DNA from: Rhizobium sp. Leaf306
GTDB taxonomy: Bacteria > Pseudomonadota > Alphaproteobacteria > Rhizobiales > Rhizobiaceae
Length of the DNA stretch: 64,000 bases
Direction: 5' to 3'
NCBI RefSeq assembly: GCF_001423425.1
Contig: NZ_LMNX01000004.1
Span: 248,001-312,000 of the forward strand
The notes beneath the pieces were generated by a model. The model had not been told where the DNA came from. It ran no database searches and saw only the letters and a program-made list of their open reading frames with translations. Positions 53,714-61,813 of the stretch are shown here, one piece after another. A program made the translations under genes and the position numbers. How positions within the stretch are numbered: position 1 is the first letter of the stretch; each line of letters begins with the position of its first letter.

Positions 53714-54508
53714 TCAGGCAGCAGCCTTAACCGCGTCATTGAAGAACAAGGCCTGGCTGATCAGAGCCTTCACCATATCCGGATTGAAAGGCTTGGTGAC
53801 GAGGAAAGCAGGCTCAGGCCGCTCGCCGGTCAGCAGACGCTCCGGGAATGCCGTGATGAAGATCACAGGGACATTGGAGGACTTCAGGATCTCGTTGACC
53901 GCGTCGATGCCGGAGCTTCCGTCCGCCAGCTGGATATCGGCGAGAACCATCTTCGGCTGCGATGTCTGGAACAGCGATACCGCTTCCTTGTGGGTACGGG
54001 CGATACCCGTGACGCGGTGACCAAGGTCCTGTACCATCTGCTCGATGTCGAGCGCGATCAGCGGCTCGTCTTCGATGATCATGATATCGGTCGCGACCTG
54101 GCGGGAAATTTCGCGCGAGGCTTCATCGAGAAGCTTGTTCACTTCACCAACGCTGATATCGAGAACCTCAGCCGCTTCCTCGATCGTGAAGCCTTCGACC
54201 GAAATCAGAAGGAAGGCATGACGGGACTGCGACGGAAGGTTCGAAAGGTTAGCCGCTGCGCGCTGTTCCCAAGCAAACGGCGAGTCGATCGGCCGGATCT
54301 CGATTGAAGTGGAACCAAAAATTGCGACAAACAGTTTGTAAAGCGATACACGATCCTTAGACGACTCCGGAAAGATGGAGACGTCCGCGATCAGGGCCTC
54401 GAGGACCGCCGCGACATAGGCGTCTCCCGATGTCTGCGATCCGGTAACGGCCCGCGCATAGCGGCGCAGATATGGAAGATGAGACGCAACGCGTGAGGTC
54501 AGTGACAT
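53714..54508 (-). CDS. phyR: General stress response regulator PhyR
   Basis: 264 residues from MSLTSRVASHLPYLRRYARA at 54508, with GGGGAG upstream. The N-terminal half (1-135) mimics an ECF sigma factor (sigma2-like then sigma4-like ISVEGFTIEEAAEVLDISV). The C-terminal half is a receiver: acidic pocket IIEDEPLI, phosphoacceptor Asp191 in MVLADIQLAD, Lys239 in LVTKPF. Phosphorylated PhyR binds NepR and frees EcfG. It is divergent from nepR-ecfG, with its own exact EcfG-type promoter. Confidence 0.97.
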   Translation of the reverse strand: MSLTSRVASHLPYLRRYARAVTGSQTSGDAYVAAVLEALIADVSIFPESSKDRVSLYKLFVAIFGSTSIEIRPIDSPFAWEQRAAANLSNLPSQSRHAFLLISVEGFTIEEAAEVLDISVGEVNKLLDEASREISRQVATDIMIIEDEPLIALDIEQMVQDLGHRVTGIARTHKEAVSLFQTSQPKMVLADIQLADGSSGIDAVNEILKSSNVPVIFITAFPERLLTGERPEPAFLVTKPFNPDMVKALISQALFFNDAVKAAA

Positions 54509-54554
54509 AAAAAAATACTCCCCGGGACCCAATGAGGGCAATTGACGGACTAAT

Positions 54555-54579
54555 AACGTGGGTACTTAAAAAAAGTTCC
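54555..54579 (-). promoter_or_regulatory. EcfG-type promoter of phyR
   Basis: On the minus strand GGAAC (54579-54575), 16 bp beginning TTTTTTT, CGTT (54558-54555). The predicted start near 54548 gives a 40-nt leader. Its -35 box is one arm of a perfect inverted repeat. Confidence 0.85.
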
Positions 54580-54587
54580 GCAAGGGT

Positions 54588-54613
54588 GGAACTTTTTTTC
54601 GATCCGCGAATTG
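54588..54613 (+). promoter_or_regulatory. Imperfect EcfG-type promoter of nepR-ecfG
   Basis: GGAAC (54588-54592) followed by TTTTTTT mirrors the phyR promoter. The -10 position 16-17 bp on reads AATT/ATTG instead of CGTT, so activity is less certain. It is the other arm of the AAAAAAAGTTCC/GGAACTTTTTTT inverted repeat (54568-54579, 54588-54599). Confidence 0.5.
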
Positions 54614-54646
54614 TGAGGTGACGATATCGAACAGGCCATTTGAGTG

Positions 54647-54859
54647 ATGAGTGACGACAACACAAAAAAAGATGACATGACAACAAGCCAATCTCAAGAA
54701 GCAAGGCCTGGGTCAGTGTCTCCCAACGCCTCGATCTCTCGCAAACTGCGTGAATTTTATGACGCAGTCCAGGAGGAGGGTATCCCCGATCGCTTCCTCG
54801 ATCTGCTCGAACGGCTCGACCATGCCGAGCGCAACGCCAAGTCGGTGGATGCGAAATGA
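54647..54859 (+). CDS. nepR: Anti-sigma factor NepR
   Basis: 70 residues from ATG 54647 (GTG 54644 also possible). The polar N-terminal tail is followed by the NepR core ISRKLREFYDAVQEEGIPDR and FLDLLERLDHAE, two helices that clamp EcfG. It is released by phosphorylated PhyR. It overlaps ecfG by 4 bp (ATGA), which keeps sigma and anti-sigma amounts matched. Confidence 0.95.
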   Translation: MSDDNTKKDDMTTSQSQEARPGSVSPNASISRKLREFYDAVQEEGIPDRFLDLLERLDHAERNAKSVDAK

Positions 54860-55422
54860 GCAAGGAAGAAGACAACGACGATCGCATTTTCAAGCGCGAC
54901 CTTTTGGCATCGCTGCCGAACCTACGCGCTTTTGCCGTCTCGCTGACCGGTCGTCACGACAAGGCCGATGATCTTGTCCAGGATACGATCATGAAGGCGT
55001 GGGCGAACCAGAAGAGCTTTACGGCCGGCACCAACATGCGGGCCTGGCTGTTCACGATTCTGCGCAACGAATTCTACAGCCAGATGCGCAAGCGTGGCCG
55101 CGAAGTGCAAGACAGCGACGGCCTGTTTTCCGAACGCTTTTCCGTGCACCCCGAACAGTATGGTCGCCTCGATCTGCAGGATTTTCGTGCAGCGCTCGAC
55201 AAGCTTCCGGACGATCAGCGTGAAGCGATTGTTCTCGTCGGCGCCGCAGGGTTTGCCTATGAGGAAGCCGCAGAGATCTGCGGCTGCGCTGTTGGCACGA
55301 TCAAAAGCCGTGTCTCGCGCGCCCGTACACGCCTACAGGAACTGCTTGGCGTATCCGGCGAGGTCGATTATGGCCCGGATGCCGGTGACGCAGCCATCAC
55401 GTCCCGCGCCTTCGGCGGCTGA
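54856..55422 (+). CDS. ecfG: ECF sigma factor EcfG (general stress response)
   Basis: 188 residues. Sigma2 region LRAFAVSLTGRHDKADDLVQ and MRAWLFTILRNEFYSQMRKR; sigma4 region LDKLPDDQREAIVLVGAAGF, GCAVGTIKSRVSRARTRLQE. The placement behind nepR and opposite phyR identifies it as EcfG (RpoE2/SigT equivalent). It recognises GGAAC-N16/17-CGTT promoters, several of which are in this window. A strong terminator follows. Confidence 0.97.
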   Translation: MSKEEDNDDRIFKRDLLASLPNLRAFAVSLTGRHDKADDLVQDTIMKAWANQKSFTAGTNMRAWLFTILRNEFYSQMRKRGREVQDSDGLFSERFSVHPEQYGRLDLQDFRAALDKLPDDQREAIVLVGAAGFAYEEAAEICGCAVGTIKSRVSRARTRLQELLGVSGEVDYGPDAGDAAITSRAFGG

Positions 55423-55452
55423 ACGTTCAGCGAAGTACATGTAAACTCATAG

Positions 55453-55478
55453 ACGCCGCCTTCACGGGCGGCGTTTTT
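55453..55478 (+). terminator. Rho-independent terminator of nepR-ecfG
   Basis: ACGCCGCC, 6-nt loop, GGCGGCGT, TTTTT; 30 bp after the ecfG stop. Confidence 0.9.
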
Positions 55479-55598
55479 GTGTGGTTCGCGTAGCGCCAGA
55501 CAACTGCCCTTCCCCGTGTTTGCAGAATTCTGAATAGCACGCATCCCTTCGCTCCGCGCGAGCGTCGACCAGAGCCTCATGACAATCCGACAAGACAC

Positions 55599-55629
55599 AA
55601 AAAAAGCTGCCGGACCTTGTCCGGCAGCT
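55599..55629 (-). terminator. Rho-independent terminator of the DUF883/membrane-protein pair
   Basis: On the minus strand AGCTGCCGGAC, 3-nt loop, GTCCGGCAGCT (11 perfect pairs), then TTTTTT. It lies 30 bp after the stop at 55660. Confidence 0.9.
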
Positions 55630-55659
55630 CGATGATCGAAAGACGAGTAACGGCTGGTG

Positions 55660-56109
55660 TTACTCTCCAGGATTTGTAAAGCGACGACGCGTCCTGCCAC
55701 CGCTCAGGGCGAGGAAGCCGAGGCCCCCCGCGATCGATGCAAACATCAGGGGCTTCGACTTCAGAAGAAGCGGAACCGCTGTGAGTGCTGCCGTCAAAGC
55801 CAGCGTCTTGCCGCTATTGGCGGCCACTGCCTGCTTCTTGCGCTTGACTTCCGCTCTCGCGGTGAGCGTCACCGAAAGGTAGAAAATCACGGCCAGCAGC
55901 AATGCGCCGCCTGCAACCACCAGAAGCGCTATGGGAAGGCCCCAGAACTGCGACAGATGAACGGCAAGTGCCGCAACGCCCAGCACATAGGCCGTCAGCA
56001 CGAAAAGTGCAGCGAGCCCATACAGCATGATGTTGCGCTTCAGCCGCTCCGTAAATGCCGCGATATCCATCGCGGCAAACGAAGCGATAAGGGGACCAAG
56101 GCCCATCAT
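55660..56109 (-). CDS. Small membrane protein, phage-holin-like (holin superfamily III type)
   Basis: 149 residues. An amphipathic N-terminus is followed by two long hydrophobic segments (MLYGLAALFVLTAYVLGVAA and LPIALLVVAGGALLLAVIFY, about 28-85), a charged loop (ARAEVKRKKQ) and a weaker hydrophobic stretch near 105-135. This resembles the holin-like proteins often paired with DUF883 proteins in alpha- and gammaproteobacteria, which are not lysis proteins. It starts 2 bp after the DUF883 stop, so the two are coupled and share the EcfG-type promoter. Confidence 0.75.
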   Translation of the reverse strand: MMGLGPLIASFAAMDIAAFTERLKRNIMLYGLAALFVLTAYVLGVAALAVHLSQFWGLPIALLVVAGGALLLAVIFYLSVTLTARAEVKRKKQAVAANSGKTLALTAALTAVPLLLKSKPLMFASIAGGLGFLALSGGRTRRRFTNPGE

Positions 56110-56111
56110 CT

Positions 56112-56462
56112 TTAGCGACGCGACAGAAGAGCGAAGACGAAGCCAACGCCGGCTGCGATCGCGATCGACTGGATCGGTGCCTTGCGGATCTTCGCTTCCA
56201 GGTCGCGCTCGAACGAGATCGCCTGCTCGCGGGCAGCTTCAACCATCTGCATGGACGCATCGGTCGCATCGGATGCGGCGCGACGGGCCTTGCCCTTCAC
56301 TTCACTCGCCGTGCTGCTGCCGACGGCGCCGACGGTCTTGGCAAGCGACGAGATATCTTCGCGGAGCTGCTGCAGCTGCGCTTCGATGTCAGACGTCGTA
56401 GCAGCACCGGCGGCGGTGCGAGCGCGTGCAATTTCGGCATTCGTGGAAGTAGCTGCGGCCAT
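56112..56462 (-). CDS. DUF883/ElaB-YqjD-like tail-anchored protein
   Basis: 116 residues. An alpha-helical, charged N-terminal part (about 25-90; IEAQLQQLREDISSLAKTVG, SMQMVEAAREQAISFERDLE) ends in one C-terminal membrane helix with a Gly motif (SIAIAAGVGFVFALLSRR). This is the layout of ElaB/YqjD, stress-induced inner-membrane proteins that associate with ribosomes in E. coli. GGAG precedes the ATG. An exact EcfG-type promoter lies about 190 bp upstream, so it is a likely general-stress target. Confidence 0.82.
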   Translation of the reverse strand: MAAATSTNAEIARARTAAGAATTSDIEAQLQQLREDISSLAKTVGAVGSSTASEVKGKARRAASDATDASMQMVEAAREQAISFERDLEAKIRKAPIQSIAIAAGVGFVFALLSRR

Positions 56463-56652
56463 GGAGATCTCCTGTTTCTACGGATCTTGGCGCCGCGCGG
56501 AAGGCGCGGGCTTTGCGGAAAGGTTCAAACGACATGCAAACTGTGAGGCTAGGCGAAGATCGGGATATCAGGCCCGGTCGTGTTCGAAAGGATGCCTCTC
56601 GCACATCATACTCCACCAGACGCAAAGTGCACGCATTCGTCTGCCAAAATGA

Positions 56653-56677
56653 AACGCGGCGAAACCGTGAAGGTTCC
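56653..56677 (-). promoter_or_regulatory. EcfG-type promoter of the DUF883/membrane-protein pair
   Basis: On the minus strand GGAAC (56677-56673), 16 bp, CGTT (56656-56653). The predicted start near 56646 gives a leader of about 180 nt before the DUF883 ATG; the leader shows no clear gene. Confidence 0.78.
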
Positions 56678-56718
56678 ATCGCCGATTTTTGCGCTCGGAC
56701 CTTCACTGGACGGGCAGA

Positions 56719-58116
56719 TCAGGGCGTAAGTCTCGGCTCTGGCCAGTTGGTCACGCCGCCGGTCCACTGCTCAAACGCATGCGACAGCTTCAGAACGAGC
56801 AAGTCTGCGAACCGGGGCCCGACGATCTGCAGCCCGATTGGCATTCCGCTGCGGGAGAAACCGCAGTTGATCGAGGCGGCCGGCTGCTCCGACATGTTCC
56901 ACGGCACCGTGTAGCCGATATGCTCGAACGGTTTCAGAGGATCGTTGGTCGGCGATGCCCAGTCGGCCGGATAGGAGACGATCGGGTTGGTCGGCGACAA
57001 AACCGCATCGACGCCGGAGAAGAGTCTCGCACAGGCTTTGCGCATCTCGTTCGTCTGGTTGAAACCGCGCACCGCCTCGACGCCGGAAACCGAAGCCCCG
57101 CCCTTTGCCCATTCGAAGATGTAGGGCAGGATCTGCGCCTTGCGCTCGTCCGGCATCGTCTCGATATCGCCCCAGAACCGCGCCCGCCAGAAACTGTCGA
57201 GCCCGTCCAGCATCGTCCGCGTCATGACGGGCGAAACCTCCACGATCTCGGCCCCCGCCGCCTCGAACCGCTTTGCCGCAGCCGTCACCGCCGCGCGGAC
57301 CTCGTCGTCGAGAGAGATCCCGATGCCCGCATCCAGCATAAGCCCGATCTTCATCCCCCTGACGTCGATGTCGAGATCCACCCAGTCGAAGGCGTTGGGC
57401 GGCAGCGATGACGCGTCGCGCCAGTCGGGGCGCGACAGGGTCGCCATGGCGATCGCACTGTCTTCCACCGTCCGCGTCATCGGGCCGGCACAGCGCCCGA
57501 CAAAGAACGGATCGACCGGAATGCGGCCCTGGCTGGGCTTGAAGCCGAAAAGCCCCGTCCAGCCGGCCGGCAGCCGGATCGAACCGCCGATATCGGTGCC
57601 GATATGCAGGGGTCCGAAGCTCGAAGCCGCAGCAGACGCGGCGCCGGCGCTGGATCCGCCGGGGTTCTGCGTCAGGTCCCAGGGATTGCGGCTCAAAGGG
57701 TGAAAGCTGGAAAGACCTGACGACAGCATGCCGTAATCGGGACAAGTGGTCTTTGCGAAGATCACCGCGCCGTCCTCGCGCAGCCGTGCAGCGGCGGGCG
57801 CATCGCTGGCCGCCGCCGTCAGCTCCGTCGCGGCGGACCCGAGCGGCACCGGATGCCCTTTCGTGGCGATCAGTTCCTTGATCGTCACCGGAATGCCGTC
57901 GAGCATCCCAAGCGTCTCGCCCTTCGCCCAGCGCTCGGTGGACGCTTTCGCCTGTTGCCGTGCGCTTTCCGGATCGTAGAGGTAGAGCGCCTGAACTTGG
58001 TGTTCGAACGCCGCAACCCGTGCCTCGACCACCTCCCAGTATTCCAGCGGCGAAAGCTTCTTCTGCGCATAAAGAGAAAGAATGTCCCGGATCGTCAGTT
58101 TCAAAAGGGCGTTCAT
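56719..58116 (-). CDS. Amidase (amidase signature family)
   Basis: 465 residues from MNALLKLTIRDILSLYAQKK at 58116; the upstream extension of the frame overlaps the permease gene and is not used. The Ser-cisSer-Lys triad is visible: Lys80 in PVTIKELIA, Ser155 in NPGGSSAGAAS, Ser179 in GTDIGGSIRLPAG. It hydrolyses an amide, substrate unknown. It is the last gene of a peptide-type ABC operon, so it likely acts on the imported compound in the cytoplasm. Confidence 0.94.
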   Translation of the reverse strand: MNALLKLTIRDILSLYAQKKLSPLEYWEVVEARVAAFEHQVQALYLYDPESARQQAKASTERWAKGETLGMLDGIPVTIKELIATKGHPVPLGSAATELTAAASDAPAAARLREDGAVIFAKTTCPDYGMLSSGLSSFHPLSRNPWDLTQNPGGSSAGAASAAASSFGPLHIGTDIGGSIRLPAGWTGLFGFKPSQGRIPVDPFFVGRCAGPMTRTVEDSAIAMATLSRPDWRDASSLPPNAFDWVDLDIDVRGMKIGLMLDAGIGISLDDEVRAAVTAAAKRFEAAGAEIVEVSPVMTRTMLDGLDSFWRARFWGDIETMPDERKAQILPYIFEWAKGGASVSGVEAVRGFNQTNEMRKACARLFSGVDAVLSPTNPIVSYPADWASPTNDPLKPFEHIGYTVPWNMSEQPAASINCGFSRSGMPIGLQIVGPRFADLLVLKLSHAFEQWTGGVTNWPEPRLTP

Positions 58117-58148
58117 GAAAAGTCTTTCACTCAGGTCGTCGTTTAAAA

Positions 58149-58967
58149 TCAGGGTGTCGAGCGCGGATCGAGAAGGTCGCGCAGACCATCGCCGAGCATG
58201 TTGAGGCCCAGAACCGCGATCGCGATCGCCAGCCCCGGCATCAAGGCGAGCCAAGGCGCCTGCCCAAGGAACGTCTGCGAATCCGCAAGCATCCGCCCCC
58301 AGGTCGGGTTCGGCGGCGGCATGCCGAGCCCGAGATAGGAAAGCCCCGCCTCGGTCAGGATCGCGAGACCGAGCTGGATCGTCACCTGCACGATGATCTG
58401 GTTCGAAATATTGGGCAGGATGTGGACGAACGTGATCTTCAGCTTCGAACGCCCCATGCCGACAGCCGCCGCCACATAGTCGCGCGTCCAGATCTGCCGG
58501 GCCGCGGCCAGCGTGAGGCGTGCGAAGACGGGCACCATGAACGTGGCAATAGCGATGACCGCCGTGAACCGGCCGGATCCGATAAAGGCGCCGAGCATCA
58601 TCGCCGACAGGATCGGCGGAACCGCGAAGATGATGTCGCAGCCGCGCATCACGATCTGTTCGACCCAGCCGCGCCGCATCGCCACCACGGTGCCGACCGC
58701 CGTGCCGATCGTGGCGCCGATCGCCACCGCAAGCAGCGCCGTAGACAGCGAATTCCAGGCGCCGACCATCAGCGCGGAAGCGACATCGCGTCCGAACTGG
58801 TCGGTCCCGAGCAGGCCGAATTCGAATGGCGGCTTCAGCTTGTGGACGATGTTCATCTTCGACGGCGGATAAGGCGTCCAGACCAGCGAAAGCAACGCCA
58901 CCAGAAACAGGAACAGCGTCACGACAAGCCCGGCCAGAAGAATGGGACGGCGCAGAAGTTGCCTCAT
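58149..58967 (-). CDS. Peptide-type ABC transporter permease (DppC type)
   Basis: 272 residues with six helices. LLGTDQFGRDVASALMVGA near residue 50 and the EAA region TRDYVAAAVGMGRSKLKIT are typical of DppC. It overlaps the upstream DppB-type gene by 4 bp and lies 32 bp before the amidase start. Confidence 0.93.
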   Translation of the reverse strand: MRQLLRRPILLAGLVVTLFLFLVALLSLVWTPYPPSKMNIVHKLKPPFEFGLLGTDQFGRDVASALMVGAWNSLSTALLAVAIGATIGTAVGTVVAMRRGWVEQIVMRGCDIIFAVPPILSAMMLGAFIGSGRFTAVIAIATFMVPVFARLTLAAARQIWTRDYVAAAVGMGRSKLKITFVHILPNISNQIIVQVTIQLGLAILTEAGLSYLGLGMPPPNPTWGRMLADSQTFLGQAPWLALMPGLAIAIAVLGLNMLGDGLRDLLDPRSTP

Positions 58968-59914
58968 CTCACCCCCACCCTCAGCCGCGGATCGATCACC
59001 AGGTAAAGAAGGTCGACGAGGAAATTGACGACGATGACAAGGGCTGAGAAAAACAGGACGACGTCCTGCATGACCACGATGTCACGCTGCGCCAGCGACT
59101 GGTAGGCAAGCCTTCCCAGACCCGGCAGGTTGAAGACGTTTTCGACCAGCACTGCACCGGCAATCAGGAAGGTGAACTGCATGCCGATCATCGTCACCAC
59201 AGGCACAAGCGCATTCGGCACCGCATGGCGCCAGAGTGCCGCCCCCTCGCCCAGCCCCTTGGCGCGGGCGGTGCGCACATAATCCTCGTTCATCACGTCC
59301 AGCACCGCGGCCCGCGCAACGCGTGTCAACACGCCCGCCTGCGGCAGCGCCAGCGCGATCGCTGGCAGCAGCAACGCCTGCAACCCGGCCAGCAGCCCCG
59401 CGTCCCAGCCCGGGAATCCACCTGCCGGCATCCAGCCGAGCAGCGTCGAAAACAGGATGATCGACAGCAGCCCCACCCAGAAGGCCGGCACCGCGATACT
59501 GACGTAAGAGACTGCGCCGACAACGGCGTCGAACATGCCGTTATGCTTTTTCGCGGCCTGCACGCCGAGTGGCACGGCAATTCCGACCGACATCAGAACC
59601 GCCATCAGCGCCAACGGCAGCGTCACCGTCAGCCGCTCCGCGATCAGCCCCGCGACCGGCACGCCATAGGTATAGGACTGCCCGAGATCGCCCTGAAAAA
59701 CACCCCATAACCAGGCGAGATAACGCACCGGCAGGGGCTGATCGAGCCCCATCTGGGTTCTGAGCGCCGCCAGCGTTTCCGGGCTTGCTGACGTCCCCAG
59801 CACAATCGCCGCGGGATCACCCGGCAAGAGATCCATGACGACGAAGATCAGCAGCGACACGACGAGAAGCGTGACGATGAGCGACAGGATGCGGCGGATA
59901 AGGATGGAGATCAT
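58964..59914 (-). CDS. Peptide-type ABC transporter permease (DppB type)
   Basis: 316 residues from MISILIRRILSLIVTLLVVS at 59914; GGAGA overlaps just upstream. GDPAAIVLGTSASPETLAAL is the usual periplasmic segment and DVMNEDYVRTARAKGLGEG the EAA region. It follows the binding-protein gene after a RIME-like repeat. Confidence 0.93.
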   Translation of the reverse strand: MISILIRRILSLIVTLLVVSLLIFVVMDLLPGDPAAIVLGTSASPETLAALRTQMGLDQPLPVRYLAWLWGVFQGDLGQSYTYGVPVAGLIAERLTVTLPLALMAVLMSVGIAVPLGVQAAKKHNGMFDAVVGAVSYVSIAVPAFWVGLLSIILFSTLLGWMPAGGFPGWDAGLLAGLQALLLPAIALALPQAGVLTRVARAAVLDVMNEDYVRTARAKGLGEGAALWRHAVPNALVPVVTMIGMQFTFLIAGAVLVENVFNLPGLGRLAYQSLAQRDIVVMQDVVLFFSALVIVVNFLVDLLYLVIDPRLRVGVR

Positions 59915-59954
59915 GGGCCGCACCCTCCAACATCCACCATGCCTACGCCAGTCG

Positions 59955-60082
59955 CCCCTCCCCACCCTCCCCGCAAGGGGGAGGGCTTAACCCAGCCGAA
60001 CCGCCGGGCCACGATCGAGGCAATCGGGTGCCGCATACCTTCTCCCCCCTTGTGGGGGAGATGGCCGGCAGGCCAGAGGGGG
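59955..60082. repeat. RIME-like palindromic intergenic repeat, copy C
   Basis: Hairpins CCCTCCCCGCAAGGGGGAGGG (near 59965-59985) and CTCCCCCCTTGTGGGGGAG (near 60042-60060), linker with CGATCGAGGCA, end GATGGCCGGCAGGCCAGAGG. Same order and orientation as the copy at 2656-2788. It separates the binding-protein and permease genes of one operon and borders the small frame at 60090-60194. Confidence 0.8.
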
Positions 60083-60089
60083 ATTTCAG

Positions 60090-60194
60090 TCATCCGCGAT
60101 TAAGCCCCATCTTTTCCAAGGCCACCTCATCGCAAAGCTTAACGCCTCTCGCGTTGTCGGAAACGTCACCGGCGCAGATCACGGCGAGACGCAT
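60090..60194 (-). CDS. Possible 34-residue small protein or gene remnant
   Basis: Frame MRLAVICAGDVSDNARGVKL...EKMGLNRG, starting 3 bp after the binding-protein stop, with GGGAAG 7 bp before the ATG. It ends 8 bp before a palindromic repeat. The sequence looks protein-like (hydrophobic start, balanced composition) but I do not recognise it. It may be a true small gene of the operon or the surviving 5' end of a gene cut by repeat insertion. Confidence 0.3.
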   Translation of the reverse strand: MRLAVICAGDVSDNARGVKLCDEVALEKMGLNRG

Positions 60195-60196
60195 CG

Positions 60197-61723
60197 TCAT
60201 TCTTCCCAGAACACCTCGGTCAGCACGTTCGATGGGATCGGCTCGTTCTCCCACAGCCCCTTCAGCTTCGCGTCCCATATGCCGAGCTTCGGCATTACGA
60301 ACAGGAACAGTGCCGGGACGTCCTCTGCCAGGATCGTCTGCGCCTCGCCGTAGAGCTTGTCCTGTTCCGCAGGATCGGCCGTCGCCTCGACCTTGGCGAG
60401 GATCTCGTTGAAGGCGGGGTTCTTGTAGTGAAAGTAATAGGGGTCGCGGGCGTAGATATCGATGTCCATCGGCTCCGCATGGGCAACGATGGTCATGTCG
60501 TAGTCGCCGGCTTTCAGCACGTCCGATACCCATTTTGCGGGAAACTCGGTCGTCTCGATGTTCATCGTGACGCCGATTTCGGCAAACATCGCCTGCAGGA
60601 TCTGCGACGAGCGCTGCGCATAAGCCATCTGCGGCGCCTTCATGGTGAAGGAGAAGCCGTTCGGATATCCGGCCTCGCTCAAAAGCGCCTTCGCCTTTTC
60701 GGCGTCGTAGGGGTAAACGCCGGTCAAGTCCTTGAAGCCGCGGTCGTTGGGCGTGTAGTGGCTGCCGATCGGCGTGCCGTAACCCGACCATGCACCTTCG
60801 ACAACGGTCGCACGATCCACCGCCATCATCAGCGCTTGGCGAACCTTCTTGTCGTCGAATGGCTTGCGCGAATTGTTCATGCCAGCCACGACCTTGAGCT
60901 CGGTATTGCCGATCACAGTCGTGAGCTTCTTGTCACCCTCGAAGGAGGAGACCAGTTCCGGCGCGCCGAATTCCGGAAACGCGTCGACATCGCCGGCCTT
61001 CAGCGCTGCTGCCTGCGCCTGCGGATCGGCGATGAACCGGAAAACCGCTGTCTCGATCTTCACCGAAACGGACTTGTTCCAGTATTCCGCATTCTTCGCC
61101 AGATCGACCTTCGAGCCCTTCTGCCAGGACACGAACTTGAACGGACCGGTGCCGACCGGCGTGGTCTTGTTGTCGGCAGCGGATTTCGGCTCGACCATGA
61201 CAGATGCCGGCCAGCCGAGCCAGTAGAGCAGGCTGCCCGCCGGCTGCTTCAGCTTCAGCACCAGCGTTGCGGCATCGGGCGTCTCCACTGTCTCGATCGA
61301 GGCGAAATAGCGCTTCTGCGGATTGACGCTGTCGGCGCCGCGAGCCCGGTCGATCGTGAATTTCGCAACCGACGAGTCGAAGGCGACGCCGTTGTGGAAG
61401 GTCACGCCCTGGCGCAGCTTGAACGTATAGGTCTTCCCATCCGGGGAAATCTCCCAGCTTTCCGCAAGCTGCGGCTGCACCTTGCCGGCGCTGTCTACCG
61501 TCGTCAGGCCCTCAAAGATATTCTGCCAGCTCACCTGGCCGATCGCCACAGGGGCGGCAATCGTCGGATCGAGACCGATGGGTTCGATCGTCATGCCGAT
61601 CGTGACCGACGTCTTTGCTGCGGCAAACGCCCCGCTTCCCATCGAGGCGGCAAGGCCAAGCGCAACAGACGCCGCAATCACGCTCCGGCGCGAAAACACA
61701 CCCCAACCAGCAACCGTCTTCAT
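60197..61723 (-). CDS. Peptide-type ABC transporter, family 5 binding protein
   Basis: 508 residues. The N-terminus MKTVAGWGVFSRRSVIAASV has a Tat-like SRRSVIA followed by a hydrophobic stretch ending AFAAA-KTSVTIG. Family 5 features: TIEPIGLDPTIAAPVAIGQV, YTFKLRQGVTFHNGVAFDSS, PVGTGPFKFVSWQKGSK, VRQALMMAVDRATVVEGAWS. It binds peptides or other amides. ATPase genes lie upstream, permease and amidase genes downstream, all on the minus strand. Confidence 0.93.
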   Translation of the reverse strand: MKTVAGWGVFSRRSVIAASVALGLAASMGSGAFAAAKTSVTIGMTIEPIGLDPTIAAPVAIGQVSWQNIFEGLTTVDSAGKVQPQLAESWEISPDGKTYTFKLRQGVTFHNGVAFDSSVAKFTIDRARGADSVNPQKRYFASIETVETPDAATLVLKLKQPAGSLLYWLGWPASVMVEPKSAADNKTTPVGTGPFKFVSWQKGSKVDLAKNAEYWNKSVSVKIETAVFRFIADPQAQAAALKAGDVDAFPEFGAPELVSSFEGDKKLTTVIGNTELKVVAGMNNSRKPFDDKKVRQALMMAVDRATVVEGAWSGYGTPIGSHYTPNDRGFKDLTGVYPYDAEKAKALLSEAGYPNGFSFTMKAPQMAYAQRSSQILQAMFAEIGVTMNIETTEFPAKWVSDVLKAGDYDMTIVAHAEPMDIDIYARDPYYFHYKNPAFNEILAKVEATADPAEQDKLYGEAQTILAEDVPALFLFVMPKLGIWDAKLKGLWENEPIPSNVLTEVFWEE

Positions 61724-61813
61724 GGCATTGTTCCCCTGCTTATTGATCTCTTGACCGCGATCTTACGGGCATTTCGCAGGTGCACAATAGCATTCTGCCG
61801 CCCGCCACAAGGA

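Noticed and set aside
54568..54599. Bidirectional intrinsic terminator between phyR and nepR
   Set aside because: The inverted repeat with A and T tracts looks like one, but it lies between divergent gene starts and its arms are EcfG -35 boxes, one with a perfectly spaced CGTT.
55660..56109. Prophage holin
   Set aside because: There are no phage genes nearby. The pairing with a DUF883 protein and the EcfG-type promoter point to a stress membrane protein.
56540..56610. Short frame (12-13 codons) in the leader of the DUF883 gene
   Set aside because: The ribosome-binding site is too close to the ATG and the peptide has no recognisable feature; a leader peptide role cannot be supported.
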